From NCBI GenBank assembly GCA_016214425.1, contig JACRON010000232.1:1-5790 (forward strand): a stretch of DNA of 5,790 bases, written 5' to 3'. The notes beneath the pieces were generated by a model. That model made no database searches. It was not told the origin of the DNA and saw only the letters and a list, made by a program, of their open reading frames with translations. This DNA comes from Nitrospirota bacterium. GTDB lineage: Bacteria; Nitrospirota; CAKKRA01; 9FT-COMBO-42-15. The position numbers and the translations under genes were made by a program. How positions within the stretch are numbered: the stretch's first letter is position 1; every line of letters starts with the position of its first letter. Positions 1-4,107 of this stretch are shown here, piece after piece.

Positions 1-299
1 CCAATAGTAACTATTGCCTCTGTCTCAGGGTCTATATCAACATTGTATCTGCGCTTATACCATGCTGAAATAGCATGGCGAAGCTTTGTAATGCCTCTTG
101 ATGCAGAATAGTGGTGATTACGCGGGTTCTTTGTCGCCTCAATCATCTTATCCACTATATGCTTTGGCGTAGGCATATCAGGATTGCCCATGCCAAGATC
201 AATTATATCCTCGCCCCTCTGCCTCGCCTCAATCTTCATATTTGTTACAATGCTGAAGACATAGGGTGGAAGCCTTTTTATTCTTGCAAACTCTTCCAT
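1..299 (-). CDS. alaC: AlaC-like PLP aminotransferase, N-terminal part (cut by window edge)
   Basis: The 99 codons visible encode the start of a class I/II (fold type I) PLP-dependent aminotransferase. They open MEEFARIKRLPPYVFSIV and contain RGEDIIDLGMGNPD, HHYSASRGI, LRHAISAWYKRRY and DPETEAIVTIG. From memory this lines up closely with E. coli AlaC (RLPPYVF, RGEDIID, MGNPD, GYSTSRGI, EAIVTIG), which makes alanine from pyruvate and glutamate in the cytoplasm. Related enzymes are often labelled LL-diaminopimelate or aspartate aminotransferase, so substrate is inferred and not shown. The ATG at 297-299 has GGAG at 310-313 as a plausible but slightly distant ribosome site. The PLP lysine and the rest of the enzyme lie outside the window. 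It sits 111 bp downstream of lipA on the same strand and may be cotranscribed; no terminator is evident between them. Confidence 0.85.
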   Translation of the reverse strand, partial: MEEFARIKRLPPYVFSIVTNMKIEARQRGEDIIDLGMGNPDMPTPKHIVDKMIEATKNPRNHHYSASRGITKLRHAISAWYKRRYNVDIDPETEAIVTI

Positions 300-315
300 T
301 GTCGCTTCGCTCCAT

Positions 316-407
316 TGAAAAATGAAAATTCTAAAATGAAAAATTAAAATTTAGAAAATCTCTTAACCATATTTTGCACTTTGCAATTTACAATTTGCAT
401 TTTGCAA
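316..407. repeat. Two degenerate 7-bp tandem repeat arrays in the lipA-aminotransferase gap
   Basis: Positions 373-407 are five consecutive heptamers: TTTGCAC, TTTGCAA, TTTACAA, TTTGCAT, TTTGCAA. Positions 316-357 are six looser heptamers: TGAAAAA, TGAAAAT, TCTAAAA, TGAAAAA, TTAAAAT, TTAGAAA. Together they fill nearly the whole 111-bp intergenic space, separated by 15 bp. No protein, hairpin terminator or recognised RNA accounts for them. The copies are imperfect, so this is a degenerate heptad array and not a freshly expanded microsatellite. Any role, such as transcript spacing, DNA bending or a decayed element, is unknown. Confidence 0.7.
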
Positions 408-410
408 TGC

Positions 411-1280
411 CTAAGTAATAATCATCTCCTCTGCATTAAACGAGCTTCGCACCAATGGTCCAGATGCTACCCGCAAAAACCCGAGCCCCTCTGCAATCTT
501 TTTGTATCTCTCAAATACCTCTGGTCTAATATATTCATAAACAGGCAGATTCTCTTTTCTCGGCTGAAGATACTGGCCAATGGTAATAAAATTACAGCCA
601 ACACCTCTTAAATCCCTCATCACATCAATTACCTCTTGCTCTGTTTCACCAAAACCAACCATTATCCCTGACTTAGTATAAATAGCAGGCGCCATTTCTT
701 TTACATTCTTTAACACTTCCAAAGACCTTTTATAATCAGCCTGCGGTCTGACTGTTGAATACAGCCTCGGCACTGTCTCTAAGTTATGATTAAAGATATG
801 CGGCCCTGCAGAAACCACATTTTTCAAGGCATTTATTGAACCTCTGAAATCCGGAGTCAATACCTCAATCTGAATCTTGAATCCTGAATCATCAATCATA
901 GATAATTCTTTTATAACATCTGCAAAATGTCCTGCGCCGCCGTCAGCCAAATCATCCCTTGTAACAGATGTAATCACAACATGCCTTAATCCAAGCCTTT
1001 TCACTGCCTCTGCAATCCTTTTTGGCTCTGATGCATCAGGCAGCATTGGCACGCCTTTTTCAACAGAGCAGAAGCTGCACTGCCTTGAGCAGACATCGCC
1101 AAGTATCATAAAGGTCGCAGTAGGCTTTGAAAAACAGTCCGATATATTCGGACACCTCGCAGACTCGCAGACAGTATTAAGCCTCAAATCGCGCAACAAT
1201 CCCTTTGTCTTATGAAGGGATGAATTTAGCTTTATCCTCTTTGTGCTCCACTTTGGGATTCTTTGAACTATATTTGCCAT
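411..1280 (-). CDS. lipA: Lipoyl synthase (radical SAM)
   Basis: This enzyme inserts two sulfur atoms at C6 and C8 of octanoyl groups on lipoyl-domain proteins (E2 subunits, GcvH), making the lipoyl cofactor in the cytoplasm. Counting from the ATG at 1280 (289 aa), the auxiliary [4Fe-4S] cysteines are C38, C43 and C49 (CESARCPNISDC, CX4CX5C). The radical-SAM cysteines are C64, C68 and C71 (CSRQCSFC). The C-terminal RSS at 278-280 matches the family's serine that ligates the sacrificial auxiliary cluster. VTRDDLADGGA, NHNLETV and KSGIMVGFGE are typical LipA blocks, and length is normal. A TTG six codons upstream (1296-1298) keeps the frame open, but the promoter at 1302-1329 would start transcription at about 1295, so the ATG is preferred. 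There is no clear Shine-Dalgarno. The gene ends in TAG. Confidence 0.96.
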   Translation of the reverse strand: MANIVQRIPKWSTKRIKLNSSLHKTKGLLRDLRLNTVCESARCPNISDCFSKPTATFMILGDVCSRQCSFCSVEKGVPMLPDASEPKRIAEAVKRLGLRHVVITSVTRDDLADGGAGHFADVIKELSMIDDSGFKIQIEVLTPDFRGSINALKNVVSAGPHIFNHNLETVPRLYSTVRPQADYKRSLEVLKNVKEMAPAIYTKSGIMVGFGETEQEVIDVMRDLRGVGCNFITIGQYLQPRKENLPVYEYIRPEVFERYKKIAEGLGFLRVASGPLVRSSFNAEEMIIT

Positions 1281-1301
1281 TTTTGTTATTAAAAACAATA
1301 T

Positions 1302-1329
1302 ATTATAACAAGGTCATAGCATTTGTCAA
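1302..1329 (-). promoter_or_regulatory. Sigma70-type promoter for lipA
   Basis: Read on the minus strand, a perfect -35 box TTGACA (1324-1329) is followed by a 16-bp spacer and a perfect -10 box TATAAT (1302-1307). The predicted start near 1295 leaves a leader of about 15 nt before the lipA ATG at 1280. It overlaps the alternative TTG start, which argues against that TTG. Confidence 0.8.
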
Positions 1330-1372
1330 ATATTTCCGTATAATTGTTAGGCTAAAATAGAAATGTTCTTGG

Positions 1373-1473
1373 ACATCTGGAGAGAAAAAAGATAAAACTA
1401 AGCTGCTAAGGATGTAAAAGTGGCATCTATTGACGCATTTTGATAGTAGCTTGCTGTATCTAATGCCTGATGT
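1373..1473. repeat. 101-bp imperfect palindrome, nature unknown
   Basis: This region between lipA and the toxin remnant folds into one long interrupted hairpin. Paired blocks from outside in are: ACATCTGG (1373-1380) with CCTGATGT (1466-1473); AGATA (1390-1394) with TATCT (1457-1461); AAGCTGCTA (1400-1408) with TAGTAGCTT (1444-1452), one mismatch; AAAA (1416-1419) with TTTT (1438-1441); and GCATC with GACGC around a TATT loop (1423-1436), one G-T pair. The minus-strand outer edge reads TAAC, but the arms pair with no unpaired spacer next to that edge, so it does not have attC geometry. It could be a small palindromic element or a structured RNA. I see no convincing gene in 1330-1578. Confidence 0.5.
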
Positions 1474-1578
1474 TATTTCTTGAGATTGCCCTACAATAAA
1501 CCCCTTTTCCATATGAATATAAAGAAGACCTGCATTTTCTATAGCTAACAAGCAAAAAATCTGATATATTTGAAACAA

Positions 1579-1918
1579 ATGGCAGCTATTAGATTTATCG
1601 CTGATGTAAATGTAGAAAAATAATGTAAAATGGATTCCAGATTATAATCGTAAAATGTTTGATGATGAACTATTAGATCTGGCAAATAGAGAAAAGAGGA
1701 TTCTTATAACAAATGACAAGGATTTTGGCGAGATAACTTTTTTACAAAGAAAACTTTCAATAGGAATAATTTTAATAAGAGTGAAAGGTCAGAAAGCAGA
1801 GGATAAAGTTAAACTATTTAAAAAGTTACTGCATAATTATAGCGATAAGCTTTTAAATCATTTTACAGTAATAACGAAAGAGAAAATAAGATTTGTTTCT
1901 ATGGAGGATATAAAATGA
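1579..1918 (+). pseudogene. DUF5615 PIN-like toxin, disrupted near the N-terminus
   Basis: DUF5615 proteins are PIN-like (Mut7-C-type) putative RNase toxins paired with DUF433 antitoxins. The N-terminal piece at 1579-1620 reads MAAIRFIADVNVEK and then hits TAA. The rest continues in another frame from 1616 (NNVKWIPDYNRK) into an open stretch from the ATG at 1655. That stretch has DDELLDLANREKRILITNDKDFGE, the family's acidic and DKDFGE core, and ends at 1918. Against remembered family members, about 10-12 codons between DVNVEK and VKWIPD (the first helix) are missing, and the deletion also shifts the frame. The conserved N-terminal aspartate is thus separated from the remaining acidic residues. 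An 87-aa product from 1655 has no Shine-Dalgarno and would lack the N-terminal strand, so toxin activity is probably lost. The stop overlaps the antitoxin start as ATGA. Confidence 0.8.
1903..1907 (+). promoter_or_regulatory. Ribosome binding site of the DUF433 gene
   Basis: GGAGG lies 7 nt before the ATG at 1915, inside the toxin coding sequence. It fixes the antitoxin start and shows that the antitoxin can be translated independently of the broken upstream frame. Confidence 0.8.
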
Positions 1919-2148
1919 CAGAGAAAAATCTTCTTAAGCGTATAGTTATTAACCCGAAGATAATGCTTGGGAAACCTGTAATCAAGGGGACAAGGCTGCC
2001 TGTAGAAATAATTGTTGAAAAGATTGCATATGGTGAGACGAAAGAAGGGCTTAAAAAAGATTATCCATTTCTTACTGATGAGGATATAAAGGCAGCGCTT
2101 CTGTATGCAGCTAAGAGGCTGGCTCATGAGGAAGTATACGCTGCATAA
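1915..2148 (+). CDS. DUF433 antitoxin (VapB45-type)
   Basis: The 77-aa protein has the DUF433 pattern: RIVINPKIMLGKPVIKGTRLPVEIIVEKIAYGET, then DYPFLTDEDIKAALLYAAKRLAHEE, a small winged-helix-like DNA-binding fold. Family members are antitoxins for DUF5615 PIN-like toxins, for example the M. tuberculosis VapB45/VapC45 pair, and are expected to bind toxin and repress their own operon. Length is normal and no residue is obviously missing. It overlaps the upstream toxin remnant by 4 bp (ATGA). Toxin-first order is opposite to the antitoxin-first order I recall for this pair. With the toxin broken, this may be an orphan antitoxin that can still neutralise related toxins; that is inference. Confidence 0.9.
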   Translation: MTEKNLLKRIVINPKIMLGKPVIKGTRLPVEIIVEKIAYGETKEGLKKDYPFLTDEDIKAALLYAAKRLAHEEVYAA

Positions 2149-2149
2149 A

Positions 2150-2232
2150 CTCAACTCTTCTGCTACTCCATAAATTAAATACTCAAAGTTAAAAAATGCG
2201 CTCATCATCCATTGTTTTATGCTGTTTTTCAT
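2150..2232 (-). pseudogene. Possible truncated start of a third cassette gene
   Basis: On the minus strand, directly after the distal core of the second attC (2250), an open frame starts with an ATG 18 bp away and reads MKNSIKQWMMSAFFNFEY, then LIYGVAEELS. It then runs into the antisense of the DUF433 gene. The short distance from a cassette junction and the protein-like composition fit the 5' remnant of a further cassette whose remainder was lost. I do not recognise the protein, there is no Shine-Dalgarno, and 28 codons could be chance. Confidence 0.2.
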
Positions 2233-2243
2233 TTTTTATTGTG

Positions 2244-2376
2244 TTGTAACGCCCTGATGACTAACGAGTGCCACTGTATGACATAAGAAAGAAAAAAGCC
2301 GATTTGCAGGCTGAAAAACATCCTCAACCCAAAAAGCGTCCTGTTGCACTCCTTCATGTCCATCTGGTTGTTATAT
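2244..2376 (-). other. attC recombination site, long VCR-like type (downstream of the HNH gene)
   Basis: Read on the minus strand, the site runs from a TAAC core (2373-2370) to a GTTA core (2250-2247). After the cores come unpaired 5-nt spacers (AACCA and AGGGC). Arms then pair: GATGGAC (2364-2358) with GTCATC (2261-2256), one extra G in the first arm; and GAGTGC (2351-2346) with GCACTC (2271-2266). The extra base in the leading arm gives the minus-strand orientation expected for a site following the HNH gene, whose stop at 2386 is 10 bp away. At about 130 bp it resembles the long Vibrio cholerae repeats and not the 60-70 bp class. Recombination would occur after G2250. An AGCC-GGCT hairpin followed by a T-run lies within it and might weakly terminate transcription. 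Confidence 0.65.
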
Positions 2377-2385
2377 TTTCTATCT

Positions 2386-3384
2386 CTATTTCGTTTCAAG
2401 CATATAAATCTCTTGTGAATTTGTATTGAAAAGGTGACCTTTTTTGATATTTCTACGCTCGCCAGAAAAGTTTCTTGCTAAGCATACCACGTAAGTAACC
2501 CAATTAAATAAAGAGACTTGGCCGACAATAGACAAATTATCTCCTGCCCAATTTACAGTGATCAGATGTCCTAATCTCCTTTTACCCGTGCTTGGCTCAT
2601 CAGCAAGAATAGCTTTATCAATAACTCGCACGATTGGGTAGTTAACTGCTTCTCCATAGCGAATGTATTTTCTTACATTATCAAAATCTCTGTAATATAA
2701 AAACTCCGAAGTTTGCCAAAAGGCAAGATAGTTGAAAGCAATTTTTGCTATGGCACGAAATATGGTTCTATCAATCTCACCTTCAATTTCACACAATAAA
2801 TCGTCCGATTTATCCGGAGGCGCTATTTCTCCTCTCAGCTTGAAGGAAATGTTTTTTTCTTTTAGTTTCTGTTCAAGTTGGTTTACATCTGTACCAAATG
2901 CTTTAATGGCCTGTGTATGTTTCAGATCAAAGTCGTTCTTTTCTAAATATTCTTTGTCAGGAATTTCATCCAATAAATAATATTCGTACTCATCTGAATC
3001 AAGTTTTCTGAATCCCACCTGTGGAACAAGTTTTAGAACAATCTTATTGCTATCAGGTGAATATTCTCTATAAGCATAAGTGCCCTTCAACGGCCCCTCT
3101 GCAATGCGTATTATTATCCTGCTATTTTTACCATAAGATTTATAGTCATCAGGTTTTTTTACATTGAATTCAAATCGCGAATGCCCCTCATAAGTATCAC
3201 GAGCCAAATCAATCTCTAAGTTATCACCGAAATACTTATTACAGTTATCGCAAACTACTTTGTTAAGGGTAAAATTGTTTTTGAATACCCCAAAAGACTG
3301 AGGTATGACATGCTCTGTCTTTCTATATAAAGCTTCAGGTTTATCTTCTAAACAATATATGCATTTCATCATCATAAAAGCCAT
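2386..3384 (-). CDS. HNH-type endonuclease-like cassette protein
   Basis: The 332-aa protein starts with a zinc-type HNH module: CIYC (C8, C11), EHVIPQS (E24, H25), VVCDNCNKYFG (C45, C48, N49) and LARD. HNH folds use a metal to cut nucleic acid, and the two CXXC pairs hold a structural zinc. The family's first H/E position is EH at 24-25 and the candidate third residue is N49. The remaining 260 residues (for example RTIFRAIAKIAFNYLAFWQ and RRLGHLITVNWAGDN) show no domain I recognise. Similar HNH proteins occur in restriction-like and defence contexts, but the target is unknown. No Shine-Dalgarno precedes the ATG at 3384; ATGs at 3375, 3372 and 3369 are alternatives. The gene lies between two attC sites, so it is probably mobile and expressed by readthrough from upstream. 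Confidence 0.75.
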   Translation of the reverse strand: MAFMMMKCIYCLEDKPEALYRKTEHVIPQSFGVFKNNFTLNKVVCDNCNKYFGDNLEIDLARDTYEGHSRFEFNVKKPDDYKSYGKNSRIIIRIAEGPLKGTYAYREYSPDSNKIVLKLVPQVGFRKLDSDEYEYYLLDEIPDKEYLEKNDFDLKHTQAIKAFGTDVNQLEQKLKEKNISFKLRGEIAPPDKSDDLLCEIEGEIDRTIFRAIAKIAFNYLAFWQTSEFLYYRDFDNVRKYIRYGEAVNYPIVRVIDKAILADEPSTGKRRLGHLITVNWAGDNLSIVGQVSLFNWVTYVVCLARNFSGERRNIKKGHLFNTNSQEIYMLETK

Positions 3385-3405
3385 GAGGGAATGTCATATC
3401 TAAAA

Positions 3406-3477
3406 CCATAACGCTAAAGCTCACCAGCGGCAATGGAGCGCAGCAGAATTGCCGGTCGGTGGAGCGCCTTGTTAGCA
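3406..3477 (-). other. attC recombination site (downstream of the 93-aa gene)
   Basis: Read on the minus strand, the 72-bp site runs from TGCTAAC (3477-3471) to GTTATGG (3412-3406). Unpaired spacers AAGGC and TTTAGC flank arms that pair: GCTCCACC (3465-3458) with GGTGAGC (3425-3419), leaving one extra C in the first arm; and GGCAAT with ATTGCC (3448-3453 and 3429-3434) closing a terminal loop. Conserved TAAC/GTTA ends, an extra base on one arm, and the AACAAGGCGCTC and AGCGTTA wording are typical of short attC sites. It starts 11 bp after the stop of the 93-aa gene. Confidence 0.78.
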
Positions 3478-3487
3478 CTGGTGAACC

Positions 3488-3769
3488 TCATTCCATACGA
3501 GGCCCCTTAGCAACCAAAACCGCCCCCACTGTTGCTGCGCCCAAAACAAGCCATTGCAACAAAAGACGGGATATATCCAAGCGAACTCCAAATGCTGGTG
3601 CGTTTTTCTCAGGCGTAGGTGGTGCAATGATCAGAGCGTATCCGGCAGGTTTTTCGCTATGAATTGATTCAACGTCTAACGTATAGATCCATGGTGGGTA
3701 CAGCCCCATGACAATGAAAATCACAGCGGCTGCAATCACGACTTTGAGTTGTTTCGAATTAAGAGTCAT
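3488..3769 (-). CDS. Small two-helix membrane protein, cassette-borne, function unknown
   Basis: The 93-aa protein has a hydrophobic helix at about residues 8-25 (VVIAAAVIFIVMGLYPPW), a polar middle with YPPWIYTLDVESIHSEKPAGY and PPTPEKNAPAFGVRLDISRL, and a second helix at about 68-87. The conserved-looking middle is probably extracytoplasmic or periplasmic, bounded by both helices. I have an impression of similar short hypothetical proteins elsewhere (PPW, SEKPAGY, DISRLL-QW) but know no function. The ATG at 3769 has AGGAG at 3778-3782, an 8-nt spacing, and lies 23 bp after the GTT core at 3792, fitting a cassette gene. The stop is followed within 11 bp by an attC site. GC content looks higher than in the HNH cassette, consistent with a separate origin. 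Confidence 0.8.
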   Translation of the reverse strand: MTLNSKQLKVVIAAAVIFIVMGLYPPWIYTLDVESIHSEKPAGYALIIAPPTPEKNAPAFGVRLDISRLLLQWLVLGAATVGAVLVAKGPRME

Positions 3770-3785
3770 AGTTACTACTCCTGTT

Positions 3786-3800
3786 GACTAACAAGTTATT
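3786..3800 (-). other. Integron simple site at the array's upstream end (attI-like or secondary site)
   Basis: On the minus strand the sequence reads AATAAC, TT, GTTAGTC: two inverted core boxes two bases apart, like the core of attI1 (AAAAC-AAA-GTTAGGC). No paired attC arms can be found within about 150 bp upstream, so it is not the end of another attC. It marks the first cassette boundary. Without an adjacent intI, a secondary insertion site is as likely as a true attI. Confidence 0.4.
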
Positions 3801-3834
3801 CTCCAGCTTCTACCTTTTATTAGTACTGAACCTA

Positions 3835-3863
3835 AAAATACAACAAAAAGCATGAAAAATCAA
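3835..3863 (-). promoter_or_regulatory. Weak candidate promoter for the cassettes
   Basis: On the minus strand TTGATT (3858-3863) and TATTTT (3835-3840) are 17 bp apart, each matching 4 of 6 consensus bases, upstream of the cassette boundary and reading into both cassette genes. In this AT-rich stretch such a match could be chance. Confidence 0.3.
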
Positions 3864-3884
3864 TAAAATATTGTTGAAAATTAT

Positions 3885-4010
3885 AAAGCTGCACTGGCAT
3901 GACATCCCTGTCTGCCGACAGGCAGGAAAGAGCGTCCTCGGTATGCGAAGTCCGCTAAATAAGTTGTAATGAAGCAGGCGAGGAGAAGCTGCGCATGGCA
4001 GTAAAGCTTT
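3885..4010. repeat. 126-bp element with 17-bp inverted terminal arms
   Basis: AAAGCTGCACTGGCATG (3885-3901) and CATGGCAGTAAAGCTTT (3994-4010) are inverted repeats matching at 14 of 17 positions. Inside lies a tight 20-bp near-palindrome at 3907-3926 (CCTG-TCTG-CCGA-CAGG-CAGG), then an imperfect AGCG...CGCT hairpin around 3931-3956. The element is locally more GC-rich than its flanks. It may be a small nonautonomous (MITE- or ERIC-like) element or a structured RNA. It lacks AAC/GTT cores, so it is not an attC. No real gene is seen between 3801 and 4070. Confidence 0.45.
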
Positions 4011-4070
4011 TGCGGGCTTTGATGAGGAAAATTCCCTGACATACATTTTTAAGTGTATGCTTGTCAAAAG

Positions 4071-4099
4071 TTGACGGTATTTACAGCAATTGGTATACT
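4071..4099 (+). promoter_or_regulatory. Sigma70-type promoter of the HEFGH membrane protein gene
   Basis: TTGACG (4071-4076) and TATACT (4094-4099) are exactly 17 bp apart. Transcription should begin around 4105-4107, leaving at most about three bases before the ATG at 4108: a leaderless or nearly leaderless transcript. Confidence 0.8.
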
Positions 4100-4107
4100 T
4101 TCTATTA

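Larger units (their letters stand above)
2250..3792 (-). mobile_element. Two-cassette integron-type array without integrase
   Basis: Cassette boundaries are inferred at GTT cores on the minus strand: 3792 (simple site), 3412 (end of the first attC) and 2250 (end of the second attC). This gives a cassette of about 380 bp carrying the 93-aa membrane protein and one of about 1.16 kb carrying the HNH-type protein. Both genes point the same way as their attC sites, start just over 20 bp after a core, and end within 10-11 bp of the next attC: the compact layout of gene cassettes. No tyrosine-recombinase integrase is present in the window. The array is therefore either a CALIN, cassettes inserted at a secondary site, or the tail of an array whose intI lies elsewhere. 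Confidence 0.65.

Noticed and set aside
877..1215. 112-aa plus-strand reading frame inside lipA
   Set aside because: It is antisense to conserved LipA motifs and shows no independent signal.
1281..1298. Earlier TTG start for lipA adding six residues
   Set aside because: It sits at or before the transcription start predicted by the consensus promoter at 1302-1329 and lacks a ribosome site; the ATG at 1280 gives a normal LipA N-terminus.
1346..1352. GCCTAAC core box on the minus strand as a third attC
   Set aside because: The 7-mer fits the degenerate core, but no paired arms or partner GTT box with attC geometry can be found; the flanking sequence is the lipA promoter region.
1373..1475. Palindrome read as a complete attC
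   Set aside because: Only one edge has TAAC/GTTA (the other reads GGAC) and the arms pair with no spacer after the core, unlike the two accepted sites.
1303..1578. 91-aa minus-strand reading frame
   Set aside because: It overlaps the lipA promoter and the 101-bp palindrome, has no recognisable domain and is best explained as an open frame through structured noncoding DNA.
2290..2325. Rho-independent terminator inside the second attC
   Set aside because: The stem is only four pairs (AGCC-GGCT); noted under the attC but too weak for a separate call.
3810..4067. 85-aa minus-strand reading frame
   Set aside because: It crosses the 126-bp inverted-repeat element and low-complexity AT-rich DNA, has no ribosome site or family resemblance, and its composition is unlike a real protein.
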